Positions 37,080 through 45,339 of a stretch of 64,000 nt of DNA are shown here, one piece after another. The number at the start of each line of letters is the position of its first letter. Positions within the stretch are counted from its first letter, which is position 1. The position numbers and the translations under genes were made by a program. Below the pieces are notes generated by a model. It was not told where the DNA came from and did not search any database. It was given only the letters and a program-made list of their open reading frames with translations. Origin of the DNA: CAVVDT01 sp963747005 (GTDB taxonomy: Bacteria > Pseudomonadota > Alphaproteobacteria > Rhizobiales > Aestuariivirgaceae); assembly GCA_963747005.1 (NCBI GenBank), contig CAVVDT010000008.1, positions 434,001 to 498,000 of the forward strand. The letters are read 5' to 3'.

Positions 37080-37832
37080 TCAATTGCCCTCCCGCTTGTT
37101 CTCAAAGAACGTCGATCGCCTGCCCCTCAAGACGATATCGAAACGATAGGTGAGGCAGTCGAAGGGCACCATGTTGGCCACATCGAGCCTCGCGACCAGC
37201 CTGTCGACGGCTTGCGGATCGGCGATGGTGTTGGCGATCGGGCATAGGGGGATGAGCGGATCGCCCTCGAAATAGAGCTGGGTGATGAGGCGCTGGGCGA
37301 ACGAGGCGCCGAACAGCGACAGATGAATGTGGGCCGGGCGCCAGTCGGAGCCGTTGTTGCGCCACGGGTAGGGCCCGGGGCGGATGGTGCGAAAGAAATA
37401 GTTGCCCTCGGCATCGCTGATGCAGCGCCCGCAGCCGCCGAAGTTGGGATCGAGCGCCGCCATGTAACCGTCGTTGACATGCCGGTAGCGCCCCCCGGCA
37501 TTGGCCTGCCAGATCTCGATCAGCGCACCCGGCTGCGGCCTTGCGTTCTCGTCCAGCACCCGCCCGTGGACGATGATGCGCTCGCCGATCGCCTCGCCGT
37601 CCTTGGCGTAATTGGCGATGAGGTCATTGTCGAGATCATCCAGCATCGAATGCCCGAACACCGGCCCCGTCAGCTCGCTCGCCGATTGCTCCAGACCGAG
37701 AAGTGCCCGGCGCGGGGATCTGAGGATCGTCGACTTGTACCCCGGGGCATAACCCGGCGGATGCCAGGCCCGGTCACGTCGCAACAGTTCGGCCGCTGTG
37801 GTCACGTCATTGTCTCCTTCAGCCATTTTCAT
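37080..37832 (-). CDS. pcaH: protocatechuate 3,4-dioxygenase beta subunit
   Basis: The 250-residue protein carries the non-heme ferric iron ligands of the family: Tyr in GGRYRH, Tyr in GPYPWRN and the two His of RPAHIHLS. It begins with the usual RDRAWHPPGYAPGYKST. Its start overlaps the stop of the quiC-like gene by ATGA, which ties ring formation and ring cleavage to one transcript. Confidence 0.95.
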   Translation of the reverse strand: MKMAEGDNDVTTAAELLRRDRAWHPPGYAPGYKSTILRSPRRALLGLEQSASELTGPVFGHSMLDDLDNDLIANYAKDGEAIGERIIVHGRVLDENARPQPGALIEIWQANAGGRYRHVNDGYMAALDPNFGGCGRCISDAEGNYFFRTIRPGPYPWRNNGSDWRPAHIHLSLFGASFAQRLITQLYFEGDPLIPLCPIANTIADPQAVDRLVARLDVANMVPFDCLTYRFDIVLRGRRSTFFENKREGN

Positions 37833-39691
37833 CTGCGCGGCACCGCCAGCGGCGCCGCGCTGCGGGTCTGGGCGGCAAGGCGAATGGGCGCATTGACCGC
37901 CCCAAAGCCGTCATAGCCGCGCCGCTCGACAATCTCAAAAAAAAAGCGATCGGCGAAGGTGCGGGTATAGACTTGGAAATATTCACCACCGCTGTCGCGA
38001 TCATAGAGCACATTGTGACCCTTGAGGTCTTCCACCAAGCCCGGCGCCAGATCGAAACGGGCCTCGAGATCGTCGTAGTAATTCTCCGGGATCGTCAGCA
38101 TGCGAACGCCGCTTGCCTCGATTTGGCGAACGGTCGCGAAAAGATCGTCACTGGCGAAAGCAATGTGCTGTACCCCGGCACCGAAGAATTCGTTGATGAA
38201 GCGGGCCGACTGGGTCTTGGGGCTCTGCGAGCTGTTGAGGGTGATGCGCAACCGTCGGTCGGGTGTCTCGACCACCTGGCTCTGCACAAGGCCGCCCGGA
38301 TCGGCAATGTCGACCTGCGGTGTCTTTTCGACGTCGAGGAGCGAGCAGTAGGTGAGAATCCACGACAGCATCTCCTCATAGGGCATCGACTGGGCGACAT
38401 GGTCGATTGCGGTGAGGTGGGCCGGCGCATCGGCGATGCCGGTGGACTTGAGATCGAACTCCGTCTCCCACACCCGGCCGAGCTCACCCTTGGGCTCGAT
38501 GAAATATAGCAGGCTGCCGCCGACGCCGCGGATGGCCGGCAATTCGATCTCGCCCGGACCGACCGGCTGATGGAAGGATTGCAGCAGCAGCCTTTCGGCC
38601 CGCTGCATGGCGGTCTCGACATCGGCGACCTTCAGCCCGATGGCACACACCGAGGGTCCGTGCACGATAGTGTAGGTATGGGCGAAGCCCTCCTTGTCGC
38701 AGTTGATCACCAGGTTGATGTCGCCCTGGCGCATGAGATCGACGGCCTTGGAGCGGTGGCGGCCAGCCTTGTGGAAGCCGAGCGCGGCGAGGAATTTCGA
38801 AAGCTCTTGCGCCGTTGTCTCATCGACCGCGAACTCGATGAATTCGAGGCCCGCCGTGTTGGCGCGCGGTGGCAGCGTCCCGGGATCGACTGCATCGCGC
38901 AGGTAAATCAAGGAGCGTTGACCATCGATGGCGGTGCGCCGCGGCGAGCCCGCCCGGAACTGGTCGTTGAACACCTCCAGCGACAGGACGCCATCATAGC
39001 CGGTGGCCTCCAGCGCCCGCATGAAGTCGACGAGCGGCAAATCGCCCTGGCCGGGGAAACTGCGGAAATGGCGGCTCCACGACAACAGGTCCATATCGAG
39101 CAGCGGCGCATCGGCGACCTGCACGAGGAAGATCTTGTCTTTCGGGATGGCCCGGATGCTATCGACCGGCAGTTTGCGCGACAGGGTGTGGAAGGTATCG
39201 AGGATAAGACCGACTTGAGGGTGGTCGGCTCGCCGGACCACCTCCCAGGCATCGCGGTGGTCGCTGATGTGCCGGCCCCAGGCGAGCGCCTCGAAGCCGA
39301 TACGCAAACCACGTTTCGCCGCGCGCGCGCCCAGTTCATGAAAATCCGCCGCCGCCCGATCAATGCCGCCGAGCGAAGCCGGAGAGATATTGCTGCACAC
39401 CAGCAGCAGGTCTGTCCCGAGTTCGGTCATGACATCGAACTTGCGCTCGGCGCGGGCAAAGGCACGCTCGCGCAGTGGCTCCGGCAGGCCTTCGAAGTCG
39501 CGGAATGGCTGAAAGGTCGTGCAAACGAGACCGAGATCGCCGATCATCCGAGCCACGTCGCGCGGCCCACCGTCGAACGAGAGCAAATCGTTCTCGAAAA
39601 TCTCCACCCCGTCGAAGCCAGCATCGGCAATGGCCTTGAGCTTTTCGTCAAGCTCGCCGCTCAAACAGACCGTTGCGATAGATGTGCGCAT
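37829..39691 (-). CDS. 3-dehydroshikimate dehydratase, QuiC1 type (isomerase-like plus HPPD-like domains)
   Basis: Residues 1-280 form a sugar-phosphate-isomerase/epimerase TIM barrel with metal ligands in GFEALAW, LDTFH and SLEVFND. Residues 290-600 form a 4-hydroxyphenylpyruvate dioxygenase-like half with ITAIDHVA-type and GVQHIAFAS repeats. This fusion is the QuiC1 form known from Pseudomonas. It dehydrates 3-dehydroshikimate to protocatechuate, directly feeding the adjacent pcaHG. Confidence 0.92.
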   Translation of the reverse strand: MRTSIATVCLSGELDEKLKAIADAGFDGVEIFENDLLSFDGGPRDVARMIGDLGLVCTTFQPFRDFEGLPEPLRERAFARAERKFDVMTELGTDLLLVCSNISPASLGGIDRAAADFHELGARAAKRGLRIGFEALAWGRHISDHRDAWEVVRRADHPQVGLILDTFHTLSRKLPVDSIRAIPKDKIFLVQVADAPLLDMDLLSWSRHFRSFPGQGDLPLVDFMRALEATGYDGVLSLEVFNDQFRAGSPRRTAIDGQRSLIYLRDAVDPGTLPPRANTAGLEFIEFAVDETTAQELSKFLAALGFHKAGRHRSKAVDLMRQGDINLVINCDKEGFAHTYTIVHGPSVCAIGLKVADVETAMQRAERLLLQSFHQPVGPGEIELPAIRGVGGSLLYFIEPKGELGRVWETEFDLKSTGIADAPAHLTAIDHVAQSMPYEEMLSWILTYCSLLDVEKTPQVDIADPGGLVQSQVVETPDRRLRITLNSSQSPKTQSARFINEFFGAGVQHIAFASDDLFATVRQIEASGVRMLTIPENYYDDLEARFDLAPGLVEDLKGHNVLYDRDSGGEYFQVYTRTFADRFFFEIVERRGYDGFGAVNAPIRLAAQTRSAAPLAVPRR

Positions 39692-39716
39692 TGCGAACTA
39701 CCTCAATGGAAAACGC

Positions 39717-40649
39717 TCAGGCGCCTTTTTCAGCTTTCGAACCGACGATAGAGTCCATGAGCAGCCTGCGCAGTTGCGCCGTGTCAACCGGTCGGCCTGC
39801 AAATATCTGCCAGGCATCGACACCCTGGTGGAAGAACAGCTCAAAGCCACTGATCACCGTCAGCCCCTCGGCTTCGGCATCGCCGAGAAACGGCGTATCG
39901 AGCGGTGTGTAGACGGCATCGAAGGCCCACTGGGCACCTGCCATGCGCTCACGCGGCAGCGGGGTTCCCTCATAGCCCACCATGCCGACGGGGGTGCAGT
40001 TGATCAGCCCGTCGGCCTGGCCCGCAACAGCCCCGGTGTCTGCCGCGATGGTGACGATGGTTTGCGGCGAGGCGGCACGCAGACGCGCAGCCAGATCCTC
40101 GGCCTTCGCCACATTCAGGTCAACGATCAGGAGAGACTGAAGGCCGAGCGTTAGCAACGCAAAGGCGATCGCCTTGCCGACGCCGCCGGCACCGATCATG
40201 CACACCCGGCCGGCCGGGCGGTCGCCACGGGCGCCGCGATAGGCCGCTATGAAGCCGCTGTAGTCCGTATTGAAACCTTTCGGGCCTGTCGGCTCGAACA
40301 GAACGGTATTGACCGCACCCATGGCGCGGACAGTGGAATCGTCGATATCGACCCTTCGGGCGGCTTCCTCCTTGTAGGGGTAGGTAATGTTGATGCCGCG
40401 GTAGCCGCCGGCCACGCAGAGATCGAAAGTTTGATCGAAGCTGGTCTCGAGTTCGCGCGGCACGAGACGATCATAGCTGGCCGCAAGCCCGGAAAGCCTT
40501 CCCGCCATGGTGTGAAGCAGGGGCGCCTTCGACTGGCCGATGTTGTCTCCGATCAAGCCGAGTTTCAGGGCCGCGCCGTCTGGTGTCGCTGCGGATTCGC
40601 GGCCGCTCCCGGTGCCAGAGTTCAACAATGTGTCAGTGCTTTTCGACAT
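39717..40649 (-). CDS. shikimate/quinate dehydrogenase, probably NAD-dependent and catabolic
   Basis: The AroE-fold protein has the substrate site GDNIGQSKAPLLH, the catalytic Lys in YPYKEEA, NTD in GFNTDYSG and a Rossmann motif GAGGVGKA. The second strand ends in IVDLN: an Asp here, rather than the NRT/Arg clamp of biosynthetic AroE, suggests NAD rather than NADP. Its position between a TetR gene and the quiC-like gene supports a role in oxidising shikimate or quinate. It starts within the end of the TetR gene (17-base overlap). Confidence 0.88.
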   Translation of the reverse strand: MSKSTDTLLNSGTGSGRESAATPDGAALKLGLIGDNIGQSKAPLLHTMAGRLSGLAASYDRLVPRELETSFDQTFDLCVAGGYRGINITYPYKEEAARRVDIDDSTVRAMGAVNTVLFEPTGPKGFNTDYSGFIAAYRGARGDRPAGRVCMIGAGGVGKAIAFALLTLGLQSLLIVDLNVAKAEDLAARLRAASPQTIVTIAADTGAVAGQADGLINCTPVGMVGYEGTPLPRERMAGAQWAFDAVYTPLDTPFLGDAEAEGLTVISGFELFFHQGVDAWQIFAGRPVDTAQLRRLLMDSIVGSKAEKGA

Positions 40650-41289
40650 ACCGCACCATCATCTCAACGACACCCTCGCGCAGCGAGGCCAACGGTTCCG
40701 GCGAATCGAGGTCACGCCTGAAAATGCGCGAGAAGGTGGCGCGGTTGGACACGTTGAAAAAGCACAGCGAACTGATCTGCCAGTGCAACATCACCGGGTC
40801 GAGGCCGGCGCGGAAAACGCCCGCGCGCACGCCACGCTTGAGGAGATGGTCTGCCGCATCGATCGCCGTGAGATTGAGTTCCTGGATGACCGAGGACCGC
40901 GCCAGATACTCGGCGTGATGGATGTTCTCGATCATCACCAGGCGAATGAAATCCTCGTTGGCGTTGTGATGGTCGAAAGTGAAGCGGACCAGCCGTTTCA
41001 GCGCCTCGATGGGCGGCAGGTCATCGAGTTCGAGGCCGGCCTCGGAGGCTCGCATCCTGCTGTACGCCGCTTCCAGCACCCGCAAATAGAGCCCCTCCTT
41101 GCTGTCGAAGTAATAATAGATCATCCGCTTGCTGCACTTGGTCTTGGCGGCAATCTCGTCGATCCGGGCACCCGACAGGCCGCGCTGCGCAAATTCCCTG
41201 GTTGCGACGTCTATGATGTTGCGCTTGGTGCCTTCGGGATCGTTGACGCGGCCCCGTGCCGTAGTCCTGGTGATCGTTTCGACGCTCAT
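40633..41289 (-). CDS. TetR-family regulator of the catabolic island
   Basis: The 218-residue protein has the TetR helix-turn-helix in residues about 15-60 (FAQRGLSGARIDEIAAKTKCSKRMIYYYFDSKEGLY) and a helical ligand domain resembling the TetR C-terminal families near catabolic genes. AAGGA lies 7 bases before the ATG at 41289; a further upstream ATG at 41331 is less good. It is divergent from the TRAP transporter genes, and a 14-bp palindrome in the intervening promoter is a likely operator. An effector such as shikimate, quinate or protocatechuate is inference. Confidence 0.9.
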   Translation of the reverse strand: MSVETITRTTARGRVNDPEGTKRNIIDVATREFAQRGLSGARIDEIAAKTKCSKRMIYYYFDSKEGLYLRVLEAAYSRMRASEAGLELDDLPPIEALKRLVRFTFDHHNANEDFIRLVMIENIHHAEYLARSSVIQELNLTAIDAADHLLKRGVRAGVFRAGLDPVMLHWQISSLCFFNVSNRATFSRIFRRDLDSPEPLASLREGVVEMMVRYVEKH

Positions 41290-41424
41290 CCTCGTGTCCT
41301 TGATAAACCGGGCTCGGGTCATTTCGTTCATTCTAGGGTCTGTTGAGTATCAGGGTTATGGCGCCGCAAAAAGTCCATCCTGCGAGCCGGGGCCGACGGG
41401 TTCAGGCTCGCGCGATGATGACTA

Positions 41425-41454
41425 TTGACATAAACTAACTAGTTAGTCCATTTT
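41425..41454 (+). promoter_or_regulatory. TRAP-operon promoter with palindromic operator
   Basis: TTGACA at 41425-41430 is a perfect -35 element. The spacer holds the perfect palindrome ACTAACTAGTTAGT at 41434-41447. A weak -10 (CATTTT) follows at 41449-41454 with an 18-base spacer. An operator between -35 and -10 is typical for TetR-type repression. Confidence 0.7.
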
Positions 41455-41517
41455 CAAATGCAACGGCTGGCCGCAACAATGCGGATCGGCCCGTGTGACC
41501 CACAGGGAGGGATGATC

Positions 41518-42507
41518 ATGAGTTCTTTTGTTTCCAGGCGTGCTGCACTCTTGGGGGGTGCCATGCTGGCGGCTGTCGCGGCGGCGCCCGGCGCCTTCGC
41601 GCAGGACAAGCCGCTGCTGAAATTCTCCGCGGTGTTCAGCAACACCGACATTCGTGCCGATGCGATGCGGCAGCTCGAAAAGGCCCTGGCCGGCAACTTT
41701 ACCTTCGAGCCCCACTTCGGCGCCACCCTGTTCAAGCAGGGAACCGAACTCGTGGCACTCGAACGCGGCAACCTGGAAACCGGTATCGTGGCGCCCCAGG
41801 ATATCGCCAAGCAGCTCCCCGCCTGGTCCATACTGACGGCCGCCTATCTCTTCCGCAACGCTGACCACCTGAAGCGTTTCTTCGAGAGCGATGCGGGCCA
41901 GGAGATGGTCAAGATGGCCGACGATCAACTCGGCATTCACGTTGTCGCACCGGTCTATTTCGGAGCGCGGCAGGTCAACCTGAAACCGGACAGGAAGATC
42001 TCCACTCCCGCCGACATGGCCGGCATCAAGCTGCGCATGCCCGGCGGCGATGCCTGGCAATTCCTGGGAAAGGCGCTCGGCGCCAATCCGACGCCCATGG
42101 CCTATGCCGAGGTCTACACCGGCCTCCAGACCGGCGCGATCGACGGACAGGACAATCCGCTGCCCAACGACTACAACATGAAATTCTACGAAGTGACGTC
42201 GCAGATCGTCCTGACCAGCCATCTGATCGGCTACGATCTCTTCGTCGTCTCGAAGAAGACCTGGGACAAGCTGTCCGCGGAGCAGCGGGCCAAGCTGGAA
42301 AGCGAGGTCAAAAAGGCAATCGACTGGAGCACGCAGAAGCATCTGGCGGAAGAGGCCAAGCTGGTGCAGTACTTCAAGGACAAGGGCCTCAAGGTCTACG
42401 AGCCGGACGTCGATGCATTCCGCAAATACGCGCAAAAAATGTACATGGAGTCCGATTTTGCCAAGGATTGGCCGAAGGGCATGCTTGACAGGATCAATGC
42501 CCTCTAG
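41518..42507 (+). CDS. TRAP transporter substrate-binding protein (DctP family)
   Basis: The 329-residue protein has an export leader with RR (SRRAALLGG, ending GAFA) and a DctP fold with the conserved MPGGDAWQFLGKALGANPTPMAYAEVYTGLQTGAIDGQDNP region, in which the Arg before MPGG usually binds a carboxylate. This suits an organic acid such as quinate, shikimate or protocatechuate. GGGAGG sits 7 bases before the ATG at 41518. It is followed by the two membrane subunit genes. Confidence 0.93.
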   Translation: MSSFVSRRAALLGGAMLAAVAAAPGAFAQDKPLLKFSAVFSNTDIRADAMRQLEKALAGNFTFEPHFGATLFKQGTELVALERGNLETGIVAPQDIAKQLPAWSILTAAYLFRNADHLKRFFESDAGQEMVKMADDQLGIHVVAPVYFGARQVNLKPDRKISTPADMAGIKLRMPGGDAWQFLGKALGANPTPMAYAEVYTGLQTGAIDGQDNPLPNDYNMKFYEVTSQIVLTSHLIGYDLFVVSKKTWDKLSAEQRAKLESEVKKAIDWSTQKHLAEEAKLVQYFKDKGLKVYEPDVDAFRKYAQKMYMESDFAKDWPKGMLDRINAL

Positions 42508-42530
42508 CGGGCTCTAGCGGTTGTCTTGTG

Positions 42531-42556
42531 CCATCGGCCTCAAACGAGGCCGATGG
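42531..42556 (+). terminator. intra-operon hairpin between TRAP binding protein and permease genes
   Basis: Perfect 11-bp arms CCATCGGCCTC and GAGGCCGATGG with a four-base AAAC loop, 24 bases after the binding-protein stop. No T-run follows. Such hairpins often raise the level of the binding-protein mRNA relative to the permease mRNA by 3'-end protection or partial termination. Confidence 0.65.
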
Positions 42557-42616
42557 TTCCTCAGCGCCAAGACGCCGTGCCGCCAGGATTTTCATTGCAA
42601 CAGGTGGGGGCCTGCA

Positions 42617-43126
42617 ATGGGCATTCACGCAATTGTCGGTTGGCTGAAGCGCCGCGCCGAGAACGTCGCCGTCATTCTGCTGTCGGCCGTCTTTGTGTGT
42701 TTCATCCTGCAGATCGTCTTTCGCTATCTGCTTCACTGGCCGGTCGGATGGACCCTTGAGGTCAGCACGCTTGCGTGGATGTGGCTGGTCTTGTGGGGGG
42801 CGGCCTTTGTTGTCACCGAGCAGGACGAAATCCGCTTCGACATCCTCTATAGCGCGGTATCGGCGCGGGTACGCCGTGGCTTCGCGGTCGCAACGAGCCT
42901 GGTCCTCGTCGGGCTCTTCGCCGTCTCGCTGCCCGCCACCTACGACTACATCACCTTCATGCGCGTGGAGCACGCCTCCTATATCGGTGTACGGCTCGAC
43001 TACCTCTTTTCCGTCTATCTCCTCTTTGCCGTTGCTGCGATCGTGCGTTACCTGTGGCTGGGCTTCGCTGCGCTGAAGGGTGTTGCGCCCGCAGTCACCG
43101 ACCCCTCGCATCTGAGGGAAGAATGA
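42617..43126 (+). CDS. TRAP transporter small membrane subunit (DctQ family)
   Basis: The 169-residue protein has four membrane helices and the DctQ hallmarks FRYLL and LEVSTLAWMWLVLWGAAF. The ATG at 42617 follows GGTGGGGG. Its stop overlaps the start of the large subunit by ATGA. Confidence 0.92.
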   Translation: MGIHAIVGWLKRRAENVAVILLSAVFVCFILQIVFRYLLHWPVGWTLEVSTLAWMWLVLWGAAFVVTEQDEIRFDILYSAVSARVRRGFAVATSLVLVGLFAVSLPATYDYITFMRVEHASYIGVRLDYLFSVYLLFAVAAIVRYLWLGFAALKGVAPAVTDPSHLREE

Positions 43127-44424
43127 ACCTCGCCAGCCCCTTTTCCATCTGCCTGGTCGCGATCACCGCGCTTGCCGTATTGGGATTGCCCATCGGCTAT
43201 TCGATGATTGCCGGCTCCATTGTCTACCTGCTCATCTCCGGCCAGGATCTCAGCATCGCCGCCGAGCAGCTTTTGCAGGGGCTGCGCGGCAGTTTCGTTC
43301 TGCTGGCCATCCCGCTTTTCATCCTTTCGGCCGAACTCATGAATATCGGCAGCCTGTCCAGCCGGTTGCTTGGGTTCTGCAATTCGATCGTCGGTCGCTT
43401 TCGCGGTGGCCTCGGGCATGTCAACGTGATGGTGAGCGTGATCTTTGCCGGCATGTCGGGCTCGGCGCTGGCGGATGCTGCCGGGGTGGGTCGGCTGATC
43501 ATCTCCATGATGGTCCGCGACGGCCGCTACACCTCCAGTTACGCGGCGGCCATAACCGCGGCGGCTGCCGTCATCGGCCCGATCATCCCACCTTCCATTC
43601 CGATGGTGCTGTTCGCCCTCGTCTCGGATGCATCGATCGGCTACCTGTTCCTCGGTGGCGCGGTGCCGGGACTGCTGATGGCCGCGGTCCTCATGGCCAT
43701 CAATACCGTGATGGCGCATCGCAATGAATTCCCGGTCGAGGAACCCGTTCCTTTGCGCGAGATGCCGCGCATCACACTGCGCGCCATTCCGGCCCTGCTG
43801 ATGCCGGTCATCCTGCTTGGCGGAATCTATGGCGGCGTCACGACACCAACCGAGGCGGCCGCCGTGGCCGCCGCCTACGCCGCCGTCATTTCCTTTGTCC
43901 TCTACCGCGACGTCTCGGCAAAGCAGGCCTACCAGGCCATTCTTGCCAGCGCCCGCTCAAGCGCTTCCATCGGCCTCCTCGTCGGCGGCTCGCTGGTGTT
44001 CAACTATGTCGTGACGATCGAGAACATTCCCAACGCCCTGAGCGCCATCATCGCAGGCTACAAGCTCTCGCCCCTGGGCTTCCTGTTTCTCGTCAACATC
44101 ACCCTGCTGATCCTCGGGTGCCTGCTGGAAGGCATCACCATTCTCCTCGTCATCGTGCCGATCTTCATCCCGACGGCTAATGCGCTGGGCATCGACATGG
44201 TGCACTTCGGGGTGGTGGTTGTGGTCAACCTGATGATCGGCCTCATTACGCCCCCCTATGGTCTGCTGCTGTTCGTCGTCGCCAACGTGTCGCGGGCCTC
44301 GCTTTTACCCATCATCCGCGACGTTGTGCCCTTCCTGCTGGCGATGCTGGGAGCGCTTGCCCTCATAACCGTAGCGCCCGGCTTCGTGCTCTGGCTGCCG
44401 CGGCTCCTGGGCTATTCGGGATAG
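43123..44424 (+). CDS. TRAP transporter large permease (DctM family)
   Basis: The 433-residue protein is a many-helix DctM subunit with the conserved FAGMSGSALADAAGVG and the PPSIPMVLFA motif, as well as TTPTEAAAVA near the middle. It carries the substrate across the inner membrane driven by an ion gradient. It starts at the ATG 43123 within the dctQ stop. Confidence 0.94.
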   Translation: MNLASPFSICLVAITALAVLGLPIGYSMIAGSIVYLLISGQDLSIAAEQLLQGLRGSFVLLAIPLFILSAELMNIGSLSSRLLGFCNSIVGRFRGGLGHVNVMVSVIFAGMSGSALADAAGVGRLIISMMVRDGRYTSSYAAAITAAAAVIGPIIPPSIPMVLFALVSDASIGYLFLGGAVPGLLMAAVLMAINTVMAHRNEFPVEEPVPLREMPRITLRAIPALLMPVILLGGIYGGVTTPTEAAAVAAAYAAVISFVLYRDVSAKQAYQAILASARSSASIGLLVGGSLVFNYVVTIENIPNALSAIIAGYKLSPLGFLFLVNITLLILGCLLEGITILLVIVPIFIPTANALGIDMVHFGVVVVVNLMIGLITPPYGLLLFVVANVSRASLLPIIRDVVPFLLAMLGALALITVAPGFVLWLPRLLGYSG

Positions 44425-44435
44425 GAGGAAGGCAG

Positions 44436-44882
44436 ATGACGAAACCGGTCTTCATTCTGAACGGCCCCAATCTCAACCGCCTCGGGACGCGCGAGCCGCA
44501 TATCTACGGGACGGCGACGTTGGCCGACATCGAGGCCATGTGCCGGGCGGAGGTGCCGGATCAGGCGATCGACTTCCGCCAGTCAAACCATGAAGGTGAA
44601 CTGGTCGAATGGGTGCATGAAGCCATTGACGAAGCCGCCGGCATCATCATCAATCCGGCCGCCTATTCGTTCACCTCGATTGCGCTGCTCGATGCCCTGA
44701 AAATGTTTCCCGGCCCCATCGTGGAGGTTCACATTTCCAACATTCACAGGCGCGAAGCGCACTATCATCGCTCCTATGTTTCCCTGGCCGCCACGGCCGT
44801 CATCGCCGGACTTGGAGCCGCCGGTTACACAATGGCACTGAGAGCCATCGCAGGCATTCTCGCGCGCGGTTCGGCCGCGTAG
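44436..44882 (+). CDS. aroQ: type II 3-dehydroquinate dehydratase
   Basis: The 148-residue protein has the class II signatures NGPNLNRLGTREPHIYG (catalytic Arg and Tyr), RQSNHEGELV, INPAAYSFTS and EVHISNIHRREAHYHRS (catalytic His). AGGAGGAAGG precedes the ATG. It converts 3-dehydroquinate to 3-dehydroshikimate, the substrate of the QuiC-like enzyme in this island, so a catabolic role beside or in place of the biosynthetic one is likely. It follows dctM by 11 bases. Confidence 0.95.
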   Translation: MTKPVFILNGPNLNRLGTREPHIYGTATLADIEAMCRAEVPDQAIDFRQSNHEGELVEWVHEAIDEAAGIIINPAAYSFTSIALLDALKMFPGPIVEVHISNIHRREAHYHRSYVSLAATAVIAGLGAAGYTMALRAIAGILARGSAA

Positions 44883-45067
44883 CCGCTCAATGCACATGAT
44901 CGCCGTGCGATCGGCATCTGGGTGATCTCCATGAGACCCCACACGATGTAGAAGACGGCCGGCACCGTCACGCCGATGAACAAGAGCAGGAAGGGATTGT
45001 CGAGCAGCCGCTGCATGGGCGGAAAGTGCTCGCAGCGTTCAGTGTCGCTGGAAGCAGGATCGGCCAT
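44825..45067 (-). CDS. small single-helix membrane protein, 80 residues
   Basis: The ATG at 45067 has GGGGGGA 5 bases upstream. Residues about 26-50 (NPFLLLFIGVTVPAVFYIVWGLMEI) form one transmembrane helix; the rest is polar. It overlaps the 3' end of aroQ on the opposite strand by 58 bases, so the last 20 residues may be less constrained. Function unknown; similar small helices are known as accessory factors in many systems, which says nothing specific here. Confidence 0.6.
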   Translation of the reverse strand: MADPASSDTERCEHFPPMQRLLDNPFLLLFIGVTVPAVFYIVWGLMEITQMPIARRSCALSGYAAEPRARMPAMALSAIV

Positions 45068-45339
45068 GGAATCCCCCCATAAGTTTGCGCAAGGTGAAGA
45101 TGCACCCTGCGACCGCCCGCCTTCCTTGACGAAAGTCAAGCAACAACCGGTGGCAGAGGGAGTGGCCGCCCTACCCGGAACAGCAAGCAATTCGATGTCC
45201 CTCGCTCGGACTTCTTGGTTATCTCTTGCAGGCAGGCCATTCGCCGATAGCGTCTTGTGAGCGGGGCACCGGATTGCTACTCATGGCGCTGCCGCGGTGC
45301 GAGGACGGCTTGCGCCGGCCCGCAAGAAGGCTTCAGTTC

